NCBI GenBank assembly: GCA_016710595.1
Contig: JADJVM010000002.1
Location: 1 to 64,000, forward strand
Direction of reading: 5' to 3'
Length of the DNA: 64,000 bases
From: Niastella sp.
GTDB lineage: Bacteria > Bacteroidota > Bacteroidia > Chitinophagales > Chitinophagaceae
This document shows positions 52,436 to 60,627 of the stretch, one piece after another. Numbering within the stretch: the stretch's first letter is position 1; every line of letters starts with the position of its first letter. Below the pieces are notes generated by a model, which was given only the letters and a program-made list of their open reading frames with translations, made no database searches and was not told where the DNA came from. A program made the translations under genes and the position numbers.

Positions 52436-54067
52436 ATGCAAAACAAAATATTTTTTATCACTCTGGGTTTATCGTTTTCATTTGCTGCTATGGCGCAGCG
52501 GGATACTACCCAAAGCATTACCATTACTTCTTCTTATAAGCCGGTACTGCGTTATGCCAGTAAAATAAATTTTTCTGGCTCACCCTTACAGTCAGATACT
52601 GAGAAAAATGTAGCACCTTATAATATCCCGGCGCAAAATCTTTTTTATGCTTACCGCCCAATCTCTTTAAAACCATTGGCATTGCAAATGGATACCAATC
52701 TTTACCTGGGCAATCGAAATTATGTGAAAGCTGGTTTTGGCAGTTATTCCACTCCTTTTGCCGATGTAGGCTTTAGCCTGGGCGATGGCAAACAATACCT
52801 GCTTAACCTTACTGGTAATTATATCGGGTCAAAAGGGAAAGATATTGAACAGCAGGATTATTCCAAGATGAACCTTACAGCAGCAGGCAGTTATTTTTTA
52901 ACCAACCAGGAATTGTATGGCAGCTTATCTTTTACTAAAAATGATTATAACCTGTATGGTTATGATCATAGTTTGTATCATTATGATAAAAATGATATTG
53001 CCCAAAAATTCCAGGATGTAACCATCAAGGCAGGTGTAAAAAATAAAACTGAAGGGCCGTATGGAATTAATTATGATCCCAATATTGAACTTAGTTTCTT
53101 TTCTAATATTGATCATGTAAGAGAAAGGAATTTAAAAATAAACCTGCCGGTTCAAAAATATTTCAATGAAACATTTTCTGCCAAACTGGAAGTAAATGCC
53201 GATCTCAGCAGCTACACTACCAGGGGCATTATTCCAAATAATTATACTTATGATAATAATGCCATAAGTTTTTCTCCTTCTATCCAATTCACAAAGCCCT
53301 TTTTACATCTGAATGCAGGGGTAACCCCAGTTTTTGCAAAAGGTAAATCCACCATTTTACCCAATATTTTTGGGGAGATCAATGTGCAGGATAATGCCTT
53401 CATCATACAAGGCGGCCTGGTGGGTAATTATATAAAAAATACGTATCAATATTTAAGTTCTATAAACCCTTATTTATTAAATGCCAATACCCCTCATAAT
53501 ACTATTGAAACAGAAGTATATGGCGGAATTAAAACAAGCGCCGGAAAGCACCTGGTATTTAATGCAAAACTTGGGTTAGTTACTTATAAAGACCTTGCCC
53601 TTTTTATAAATGATACTGCTTTCGACAATAAAGGATTTTTAGTATCAAATGAAAAATCAGTAAATAACCTGCGTATTCATGGAAGCATAACTTACCTGCA
53701 ACAAGATAAGTTTAGTATGAATGCAGCACTTACGCTGAATGGTTATACCGGGTTAAAATCAAATGCACGTGCATGGGGAACCATCCCGATGGAATTTAAA
53801 GGTGATGCCCGCTGGTGGCCCATAAAAAAGCTTATGCTAAAAGGTGATTTCTATATGTTTGGTCTTACCAAGTATTTAGAAAAAGGGAATATTCCTAAAG
53901 AAGAAGAAGGGGGTAGCGACCTGAGTTTTGGAGCTGAGTATAAAATAAACAAGCAATTTAGTGCCTGGCTGGATGCCAATAATGTTTTCAACGATAAATA
54001 TCAGCGCTGGCATGGGTATCCTGTGTATGGCTTTAATGTAATGGCCGGCATTTTAATACGCTTTTAA
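52436..54067 (+). CDS. Outer-membrane beta-barrel protein (TonB-dependent-receptor-like)
   Basis: The 543-residue protein has a signal peptide (FFITLGLSFSFAAMAQ) and many alternating amphipathic strands ending in a terminal Phe (YPVYGFNVMAGILIRF), the signature of outer-membrane barrels. DANNVFNDKYQRWHGYPVYG resembles the end of TonB-dependent receptors. No plug domain is obvious and the length is short for a full receptor. It follows the TPR gene by 23 bp and precedes the HU-CCDC81 gene by 15 bp, indicating one operon. The substrate is unknown. Confidence 0.82.
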   Translation: MQNKIFFITLGLSFSFAAMAQRDTTQSITITSSYKPVLRYASKINFSGSPLQSDTEKNVAPYNIPAQNLFYAYRPISLKPLALQMDTNLYLGNRNYVKAGFGSYSTPFADVGFSLGDGKQYLLNLTGNYIGSKGKDIEQQDYSKMNLTAAGSYFLTNQELYGSLSFTKNDYNLYGYDHSLYHYDKNDIAQKFQDVTIKAGVKNKTEGPYGINYDPNIELSFFSNIDHVRERNLKINLPVQKYFNETFSAKLEVNADLSSYTTRGIIPNNYTYDNNAISFSPSIQFTKPFLHLNAGVTPVFAKGKSTILPNIFGEINVQDNAFIIQGGLVGNYIKNTYQYLSSINPYLLNANTPHNTIETEVYGGIKTSAGKHLVFNAKLGLVTYKDLALFINDTAFDNKGFLVSNEKSVNNLRIHGSITYLQQDKFSMNAALTLNGYTGLKSNARAWGTIPMEFKGDARWWPIKKLMLKGDFYMFGLTKYLEKGNIPKEEEGGSDLSFGAEYKINKQFSAWLDANNVFNDKYQRWHGYPVYGFNVMAGILIRF

Positions 54068-54082
54068 TCTTAAGTTTGCAGC

Positions 54083-54718
54083 ATGGAGAAGCATTTGTCG
54101 GCTTATTTATTCAATTATAAATGTTGCCCTTTGCCTGGCATAGGCTCGCTGCAAGTGCAGGATGGTGGTGCTTTTGCATCAGTATCAGAAAAAAAAATGT
54201 ATGCGCCCGTCCCTTCTATTCATTTTAGCAAAGAAGAAATTCCGGAAGCTAAGTGCATTCATTTTTTAGCAACAGCAGCCCGGGTACCGGAGGCTGAAGC
54301 AAAGCAATGGCTGGCCCAATATTGCCAAACTTTACAAATAGAAAATGAGGGTGATGAAATAGCATTGGCCGATGCCGGTTTTTTTTATATCAATTCCCAT
54401 GGCCGGCTTTCATTTCGACCGTTGGTAATCCCACGCATTTTTAACCCCGATATTGATGCTGATCGTGTTATTCATCCCAATGAAGCACATAATATGCTGG
54501 TAGGCGATACCCATACTACCAATACGGCAATGCATGAATATTTTGCCAATGATGAAGAAAGTGAAAATTCAAAATGGTGGATCGGTGCACTCATATTAGC
54601 CGCACTGGCAGCCATTTTAATGATTGTATATTTTACAGGAGGCCATGCCAATGCAAATAGCGGCAATGGGAATACCGTTACACCAGAAAATTACAGCAGA
54701 CCTTATCAACAACAATAA
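54083..54718 (+). CDS. HU-CCDC81-like protein with one membrane helix
   Basis: The 211-residue protein begins MEKHLSAYLFNYKCCPLPGI and has the two HU-like folds of the bacterial CCDC81 type (GIGSLQVQDGGAFASVSEKK, EGDEIALADAGFFYINSHG). A single helix follows (WWIGALILAALAAILMIVYF) with a short polar tail (TPENYSRPYQQQ). In Bacteroidetes such proteins often continue into a SPOR domain; here the tail is too short for one. It sits at the end of the TPR/barrel operon. The topology suggests a cytoplasmic HU-like head. Confidence 0.82.
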   Translation: MEKHLSAYLFNYKCCPLPGIGSLQVQDGGAFASVSEKKMYAPVPSIHFSKEEIPEAKCIHFLATAARVPEAEAKQWLAQYCQTLQIENEGDEIALADAGFFYINSHGRLSFRPLVIPRIFNPDIDADRVIHPNEAHNMLVGDTHTTNTAMHEYFANDEESENSKWWIGALILAALAAILMIVYFTGGHANANSGNGNTVTPENYSRPYQQQ

Positions 54719-54760
54719 AATGATTCATTTATCCGTGGTATTAAAGAAAGTACAAACTTC

Positions 54761-55651
54761 ATGATTCATTATACGCTTTGCCCAATTTGTGGTGCCCATC
54801 AAATAGAACCCTTTTTACAAGTAAAAGATTTTACAGTTTCTAAAAAAATATTTCCTGTTTATCGTTGTAGCCAATGCAGTGGCATGTTTACCAATGATAT
54901 TCCGGATGAACAGGAGATTGGCCCTTATTATGCTTCTGAAAATTATATTTCTCATACAGAAACACAGCAGGGCATCATCAACCGGTTATACCATATTGTG
55001 CGCAACCATACTTTACAATCAAAAAGAAGACTTGTACAAAAGGAAACCGGAATGTTAACCGGTAGTATTTTAGATGTGGGTTGTGGTACCGGGGCTTTCC
55101 TGGCAACCATGCAACAGGCTGGCTGGCAAACCTGCGGTGTAGAACGGGATGATGTGGCACGCCAAAATGCAAAACAATTGCATCAAGTTGTGGCCTTACC
55201 GGCAGAGGATCTATTTACAATCAACCAGCAATTTGATGCCATCAGTTTATGGCATGTATTAGAGCATGTGCATGATTTGCAAAACTACATAGAGCAGCTA
55301 AAAAAGTTATTGAAGCCTAAAGGGGTTCTCTTTATTGCAGTGCCAAATCCAAAAAGCGCCGATGCTAAAACCTACAAGGAATATTGGGCGGCTTATGATG
55401 TACCCCGGCATCTTTATCATTTTACGGCAAAGAGTATGCGCATCCTTATGGAATCACATGGCTTACAGGCAGAGAAGGTGTATCCCATGTGGTTCGATAG
55501 TTTTTATGTGAGTATGCTCAGCGAAAAATATAAAAGGCATTCCATTGCGGCAATAAGAGGAGCGGTGGCAGGCTTATTTTCTAATTTGAATGCACTGGCA
55601 AATAAAGAAAATTGCAGTTCCCTCATTTATATTTGCCGAAAGAAAGGGTAA
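54761..55651 (+). CDS. SAM methyltransferase with N-terminal zinc ribbon
   Basis: The 296-residue protein has a Cys4 zinc ribbon (YTLCPICGAHQIEPFL and VYRCSQCSGMFTNDIPDEQE) and a class I SAM domain (SILDVGCGTGAFLATMQQAG, FDAISLWHVLEHVHDLQNYI, LKPKGVLFIAVPNPKSAD). Proteins of this shape act in glycan or lipid modification, but the target here is unknown. It starts 42 bp after the HU-CCDC81 gene and ends 81 bp before parC, so it may or may not belong to their units. Confidence 0.85.
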   Translation: MIHYTLCPICGAHQIEPFLQVKDFTVSKKIFPVYRCSQCSGMFTNDIPDEQEIGPYYASENYISHTETQQGIINRLYHIVRNHTLQSKRRLVQKETGMLTGSILDVGCGTGAFLATMQQAGWQTCGVERDDVARQNAKQLHQVVALPAEDLFTINQQFDAISLWHVLEHVHDLQNYIEQLKKLLKPKGVLFIAVPNPKSADAKTYKEYWAAYDVPRHLYHFTAKSMRILMESHGLQAEKVYPMWFDSFYVSMLSEKYKRHSIAAIRGAVAGLFSNLNALANKENCSSLIYICRKKG

Positions 55652-55732
55652 TCAACTTTCGTGTATAAAATTATCCCGGCAGCAAATTATTATTTCAGAA
55701 ATTTGAACGGATCTCAATGATAAGAAGAAAAT

Positions 55733-58249
55733 ATGGCGAAGAATAAGAATAAAGCAGAATATGAACATAGCTCTACCGGCGTAAGCGGCCAGTATAAAAC
55801 CTGGTTTTTAGATTATGCCAGTTACGTAATATTAGAGCGGGCGGTACCTGCGGTAGAAGATGGATTAAAACCGGTACAGCGGCGCATTTTACATGCCATG
55901 AAAGAAATGGATGATGGCCGTTTTAATAAAGTTGCCAACATCATCGGGCAAAGTATGCAGTACCATCCACATGGTGATGCCAGCATTGGCGATGCATTGG
56001 TAAACATGGGGCAAAAAGACCTTCTCATAGAAACCCAGGGAAACTGGGGTGATGTAAGAACCGGTGATGAAGCTGCAGCTCCACGTTACATTGAAGCAAG
56101 GCTGAGCAAGTTTGCCCAGGAAGTAGCTTTTAATGCAAAGACCACTACCTGGAAATTAAGTTATGATGGCCGTAAGAATGAACCTGTAACCCTGCCGATG
56201 AAATTTCCCTTAGTGCTGGCACAGGGTGCAGAAGGTATTGCCGTGGGCCTGGCAACAAAAATACTACCCCATAATTTTTGTGAACTCATAGATGCATCCA
56301 TTAAATATTTAAGAGGTAAAAAATTTGAGTTGCTGCCAGATTTTTTAACCGGGGGCAGCATGGATGCGTCTCAATACAATGATGGTAAGCGTGGCGGCAA
56401 AATAAAAGTGCGGGCTGATATTGCTGAGCAGGATAAAAAAACACTCATCATCACCAGTGTGCCTTTTGGTATTACTACTTCGCAACTCATGGAGAGTATT
56501 GTAAAGGCAAATGATCAGGGTAAAATAAAAATTAAGAAAGTAACAGATCATACGGCTGCGCAAGTAGAGATTGTGGTAGAACTGGCAGCAGGTATTTCTC
56601 CCGATATTACCATTGATGCCTTATATGCATTTACAGATTGTGAAGTAAGCATATCACCCAATGCCTGTGTTATTGAAAAGCAGAAACCAGTATTTATGGG
56701 GGTGCGGGATTTGCTGATGCAAGCTACCGATGCTACCAAAGAACTTTTAAAAAGGGAACTGGAAATAAAGCTTGGGGAACTCCAGGAAAAACTGCATTAT
56801 ACTTCGCTTGAAAAAATATTCTTCGAAGAAAAAATCTATAAAGAACTGGAGAAGAAATATGAAACCTGGGATAAAGTAATTGCAGCCATTGATAAAGCTT
56901 TCGATCCTTTTAAAAAACAATTGAAACGGGACATTACCCGTGAGGATATCCTGAAGCTTACTGAAAAACCGGTTCGCCGCATTTACCGGCTGGATATTGA
57001 TGAGCTGAACGATCAGATAAAGTCTTTAAATGCCGAAATAAAAGAAGTAAAACATCAACTGGCCAACCTGGTAGATTATGCCGTGGACTATTATACCAAC
57101 CTGCTTAAAAAATTTGGAAAGGGAAGGGAACGTAAAACAGAGATCAAATTGTTTGACACCATACAAGCAAGGGATGTAGCCATTGCCAATATAAAATTAT
57201 ATGCCAACTATAGCGATGGTTTTATTGGCACCGGCTTAAAGAAAGATGAACTGGTGACCGAAGTATCTGAACTGGATGATGTAATTGCATTTACCCGTGC
57301 CGGTATTATGAAAGTGGTAAAAGTGGCTGATAAAACATTTATTGGGAAAGATATTTTGCACGTAGCCATATTTCAAAAAACGGATGACCGTACTACATAT
57401 AATATGATTTATGTAGATGGGAAATCCGGTGTTAACTATGCCAAGCGGTTTAATGTAACCGGAATTACCAGGGATAAAGAATATAATCTTACCAAGGGGG
57501 CCGATAAAAGTAAAGTGCATTATTTTAGTGTAAATCCCAATGGCGAAGCAGAAGTAGTAAAAATTGTTTTGAGCCCTAATTGCAACGCCAAAAAGAAAGA
57601 ACTTGAATTTTATTTTGAAGAATTAGAAATTAAAGGTCGTGGCAGTATCGGCAACCAGGTAACCAAGTATCCAATTAAATCAGTAAAGTTTAAAGATGCA
57701 GGACGTTCTACATTAGATGCGAAAAAATTTTGGTTCGATAATAAATTTGGCCGCCTCAATACAGATGAAAATGGGGAATACCTGGGTAAGTTTGAAGCCG
57801 AAGACAGATTGCTAGTAATTTACCAGGATGGTTATTATGAAATAGTAGGGCAGGAACTCACTCAAAGGTTTGAACCCGATAAAATATTATTGATCGAACG
57901 ATTTGATCCTGAAAAAATAATTACGGCGGTATATCTCGATCATGAAAAACTGCAGTTTAATATCAAGCGTTTTAAAATAGAAACTTCTACCCTTAATAAT
58001 AAATTCATGTTTATAAAAGAAGGTAAGAACAACCGGGTAGAAGCCGTTACTACCGAAGAAAAGCCGATTTTAAAAGTACGTACCGGCCGGGGGCAGCAGG
58101 TAAATAATGCAAAATATAAAATTGCACAGTTTGTAGAAGTTACCGGTTGGAAAACTGTTGGTAGCAAGTTGGTTGATTTTTCAAAAGCGGTTGAAATGGA
58201 GTGGGAGCAAAAAGAAGGCAGTTCACCACAGGCAAGCCTTTTTGAATAA
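55733..58249 (+). CDS. parC: DNA topoisomerase IV subunit A
   Basis: ParC is the DNA-cleaving subunit of topoisomerase IV and unlinks daughter chromosomes. The 838-residue protein has the type IIA core: YVILERAVPAVEDGLKPVQR, QYHPHGDASIGDALVNM and the active Tyr Y119 in AAAPRYIEARLSKFA. A coiled tower region (LNAEIKEVKHQLANLVDYAV) follows, and the C-terminal part is a beta-pinwheel-like domain. The last residues are acidic and polar (EWEQKEGSSPQASLFE). GyrA would have a GyrA-box and a longer tail, so parC is the better call. parE is not adjacent. Confidence 0.9.
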   Translation: MAKNKNKAEYEHSSTGVSGQYKTWFLDYASYVILERAVPAVEDGLKPVQRRILHAMKEMDDGRFNKVANIIGQSMQYHPHGDASIGDALVNMGQKDLLIETQGNWGDVRTGDEAAAPRYIEARLSKFAQEVAFNAKTTTWKLSYDGRKNEPVTLPMKFPLVLAQGAEGIAVGLATKILPHNFCELIDASIKYLRGKKFELLPDFLTGGSMDASQYNDGKRGGKIKVRADIAEQDKKTLIITSVPFGITTSQLMESIVKANDQGKIKIKKVTDHTAAQVEIVVELAAGISPDITIDALYAFTDCEVSISPNACVIEKQKPVFMGVRDLLMQATDATKELLKRELEIKLGELQEKLHYTSLEKIFFEEKIYKELEKKYETWDKVIAAIDKAFDPFKKQLKRDITREDILKLTEKPVRRIYRLDIDELNDQIKSLNAEIKEVKHQLANLVDYAVDYYTNLLKKFGKGRERKTEIKLFDTIQARDVAIANIKLYANYSDGFIGTGLKKDELVTEVSELDDVIAFTRAGIMKVVKVADKTFIGKDILHVAIFQKTDDRTTYNMIYVDGKSGVNYAKRFNVTGITRDKEYNLTKGADKSKVHYFSVNPNGEAEVVKIVLSPNCNAKKKELEFYFEELEIKGRGSIGNQVTKYPIKSVKFKDAGRSTLDAKKFWFDNKFGRLNTDENGEYLGKFEAEDRLLVIYQDGYYEIVGQELTQRFEPDKILLIERFDPEKIITAVYLDHEKLQFNIKRFKIETSTLNNKFMFIKEGKNNRVEAVTTEEKPILKVRTGRGQQVNNAKYKIAQFVEVTGWKTVGSKLVDFSKAVEMEWEQKEGSSPQASLFE

Positions 58250-58270
58250 AAAATAAGTTTACTCTTTTTT

Positions 58271-58297
58271 AAAAGCCCGATAATTCAGGGCTTTTTT
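58271..58297 (+). terminator. Terminator of parC
   Basis: AAAAGCCC and GGGCTTTTTT pair around GATAATTCA, 22 bases after the stop. Confidence 0.8.
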
Positions 58298-58390
58298 TAT
58301 TATCCATGTGATGTGGGTAGATATTTCTTTAAAAAAGAAAAAACATTCAAAATAATTGATATACATTTATATAGATTAAATCCCCCGAAT

Positions 58391-59092
58391 ATGAAAAATG
58401 TATTATTAGCCAGTACTTCAACTTTATATGGGGGCCAATACCTCGGTTACCTGCAAAATGAAGCCAGGAATTTATTCAATAATATAAAAGAAATATTATT
58501 TATACCTTATGCAAGGCCATCGGGTATTAGTTGTGAAGCTTATACTTTTAAAGTACAGTCATTTTTCAATATGTTAGATATCCGGGTGAATGGCTTAGAG
58601 CGTTTTGATGATCCTTTAAATGCATTACAAAATGCAGAGGCTGTTTTTACCGGTGGGGGCAATACTTTTTTATTGGTAAAAAAACTTTATGAATACAATT
58701 TGATGTCCACATTAAAATCAAAAATAGAAAATGGGATGCCATACCTCGGTGCGAGTGCAGGAACCAATATTGCAGGCATTAATATGAAAACTACCAATGA
58801 TATGCCGATTGTATATCCGCCTTCCTTTGACTGTATGGGTATTGTACCATTTAATATTAATCCGCATTATTTAGATCCAGATCCCCGATTGCAGCATAAT
58901 GGTGAAACAAGAGAAACACGCATCAAAGAATTTTTAACTCAAAATGATATCCCGGTTATTGGATTAAGGGAGGGAAGTTGGTTGCGTCTATTACACGGAA
59001 GTATAAAACTGGAGGGCTATCATAGCTGTCGTGTTTTTGAAAAACAAAGTGAACCCTATGAATTAGAACCTGGGTTGCTTCCATTTATATAA
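58391..59092 (+). CDS. pepE: Peptidase E (alpha-aspartyl dipeptidase)
   Basis: PepE cleaves dipeptides with N-terminal Asp, using a Ser-His-Glu type triad, in the cytoplasm. The chosen ATG at 58391 (MKNVLLASTSTLYGGQYLGY) gives 233 residues; the upstream frame adds 26 residues that do not fit the family. The active Ser is in MPYLGASAGTNIAGI, and the GGGNTFLLVKKLY and FNINPHYLDPDPRLQHNGET segments are family hallmarks. The gene follows the parC terminator. Confidence 0.9.
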   Translation: MKNVLLASTSTLYGGQYLGYLQNEARNLFNNIKEILFIPYARPSGISCEAYTFKVQSFFNMLDIRVNGLERFDDPLNALQNAEAVFTGGGNTFLLVKKLYEYNLMSTLKSKIENGMPYLGASAGTNIAGINMKTTNDMPIVYPPSFDCMGIVPFNINPHYLDPDPRLQHNGETRETRIKEFLTQNDIPVIGLREGSWLRLLHGSIKLEGYHSCRVFEKQSEPYELEPGLLPFI

Positions 59093-59120
59093 TGCTTTAT
59101 TTTTCACCCGGTATAAATGA

Positions 59121-59143
59121 AAAACCCCGGTCGTACCGGGGTT
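59121..59143 (-). terminator. Terminator of tRNA-Val
   Basis: AACCCCGGT and ACCGGGGTT pair around a three-base loop on the minus strand and run into Ts, directly after the tRNA. Confidence 0.85.
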
Positions 59144-59146
59144 GTG

Positions 59147-59221
59147 TGGGAGTTGACGGGGTCGAACCGCCGACCCTCTGCTTGTAAGGCAGATGCTCTA
59201 AACCAACTGAGCTAAACTCCC
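59147..59221 (-). tRNA. tRNA-Val (TAC)
   Basis: On the minus strand the acceptor is GGGAGTT/AACTCCC, the D arm contains GCTCAGTTGG, the anticodon arm is TCTGC-CTTACAA-GCAGA with anticodon TAC, the T arm is GGCGG-TTCGACC-CCGTC, and the discriminator is A. CCA is not encoded. Confidence 0.95.
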
Positions 59222-59238
59222 ATTCCATTAAAGGACGG

Positions 59239-59267
59239 CAAAGATAGGGCTTAATAGGAATTTGCAA
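59239..59267 (-). promoter_or_regulatory. Promoter of tRNA-Val
   Basis: On the minus strand a TTG (59265-59267) and TATCTTTG (59239-59246) are separated by 18 bases. The tRNA begins 17 bases after the -7 element. Confidence 0.65.
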
Positions 59268-59329
59268 AATAATTTTGTGAAAATCAGTATAAAAAATCAT
59301 CCATTATTTTTAAAAACAGGAGGAAATTG

Positions 59330-59337
59330 TAAATTTG
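59330..59337 (+). promoter_or_regulatory. -7 promoter element of clpS
   Basis: TAAATTTG ends 6 bases before the ATG at 59344, so the transcript would be leaderless or nearly so. Confidence 0.4.
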
Positions 59338-59343
59338 TACCCA

Positions 59344-59649
59344 ATGGAGGATTTAATCATGGCAAATCAAACTTACAGTTCACCGGCATTTAATACTGAT
59401 ACACTCACCGAAAACGATCCCGGTTATTCACTCACCGTATGGAATGATGATATCAATACATTCGATTGGGTAATAGAAACCCTGGTAGAAGTTTGCGCAC
59501 ACTCCACCGAACAGGCAGAACAATGTAGCCTGCTCATTCATTATAAAGGAAAATGCATTGTAAAAAAAGGGGAATTGCATGTGGTACAACCCATGTGCGA
59601 AGCTATCCTGGATCGTCATATCAATGCCACTATTGATGCGTTGGTATAA
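59344..59649 (+). CDS. clpS: ATP-dependent Clp protease adaptor ClpS
   Basis: ClpS hands N-degron substrates to the ClpA/ClpC unfoldase. The product is about 101 residues from the ATG at 59344; a later ATG (MANQTYSSPAFN) is possible. The core pattern is YSLTVWNDDINTFDWVIETL followed by VEVCAHSTEQAEQCSLLIHY and KGKCIVKKGELHVVQPMCEA. The Asn-Asp pair in VWNDD is the usual substrate-recognition region. It has its own promoter element and no operon partner. Confidence 0.9.
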   Translation: MEDLIMANQTYSSPAFNTDTLTENDPGYSLTVWNDDINTFDWVIETLVEVCAHSTEQAEQCSLLIHYKGKCIVKKGELHVVQPMCEAILDRHINATIDALV

Positions 59650-59790
59650 AGTTTTTCTTCCCGCTATATAATTATACTTTTTATTTTGGAATGCTACCTC
59701 CAGGAGAATCATTTTAAATGCTCACGGGATTTATTCCATGCTTATTACAGGTAGCCTGCTTACCTTTAATGTGTATTTAAAATCATTTAT

Positions 59791-60540
59791 ATGAAAGCAT
59801 TATTATATTTTATATTGGTTGTTTTTGCAGGTAATGCAAATGCACAAGATTCAGCCGATGTAATGACTACCAAAATAGGTAATCTCAGTATTCAACCCAT
59901 TCATCATGCCAGTTTAATACTTACCATTCCATCGCTTACCATTTATGCCGACCCGGTAGGTATAGATTATTTTAAAAATGAAAAGGCACCAGATATTATT
60001 TTAATTACTGACATCCATGGAGATCATTTTGATATTAAAACCATCGAAGCTTTAAAAAAAGAATCTACCTTACTCATCGTACCACAGGTAGTGGCAGATA
60101 AATTACCGGAAGCAGATAAAACTAATTTGTTGGTGATGAAGAATGATCAGCAGGTAACAAAACCTGGGATCAGCATTCAGGCAATACCCATGTATAATTT
60201 GCCGGAAAGCCCTGCGGCCATGCATACAAAAGGAAGGGGCAATGGTTATGTACTTGGCATAGGAGAAAAAAATATATACATCTCCGGCGATACGCAAGGC
60301 ATACCAGAAATGCGTTCATTAAAAAACATAGATATCGCATTTGTGTGTATGAATTTACCATACACCATGGATGTGAAAGAAGCGGCAAATGCCGTACTGG
60401 CCTTTAAACCAAAAATTGTGTACCCGTATCATTATCGTGGTAAAGAAGGGTTTAGTGATACCACTGAATTTAAAAAAAGAGTAGAAGCCGTGGATAAAGA
60501 TATAGAGGTACGACTACGCAACTGGTATCCTGAAAAATAA
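59791..60540 (+). CDS. Exported MBL-fold metallohydrolase
   Basis: The 249-residue protein has a signal peptide (KALLYFILVVFAGNANAQ) and a metallo-beta-lactamase fold of the UlaG/UPF0173 type: IHHASLILTIPSLTIYADPV, then LITDIHGDHFDIKTIEAL with the metal His/Asp, and NIYISGDTQGIPEM and VYPYHYRGKEG at the C-terminal side. The first motif reads D-I-H-G-D-H rather than THxHxDH, as in that subfamily. The substrate is unknown. Export suggests a periplasmic task. Confidence 0.85.
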   Translation: MKALLYFILVVFAGNANAQDSADVMTTKIGNLSIQPIHHASLILTIPSLTIYADPVGIDYFKNEKAPDIILITDIHGDHFDIKTIEALKKESTLLIVPQVVADKLPEADKTNLLVMKNDQQVTKPGISIQAIPMYNLPESPAAMHTKGRGNGYVLGIGEKNIYISGDTQGIPEMRSLKNIDIAFVCMNLPYTMDVKEAANAVLAFKPKIVYPYHYRGKEGFSDTTEFKKRVEAVDKDIEVRLRNWYPEK

Positions 60541-60584
60541 ATTTACTGCAGCATGAATCTTATTATATAGGTACACTTACCAAT

Positions 60585-60592
60585 TAACTTTG
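60585..60592 (+). promoter_or_regulatory. -7 promoter element of the phospholipase C gene
   Basis: TAACTTTG matches TAnnTTTG, 35 bases before the ATG at 60628. Confidence 0.4.
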
Positions 60593-60627
60593 TTAAGGAA
60601 CAGCATTCTCTCACTCCAAATTATTTT

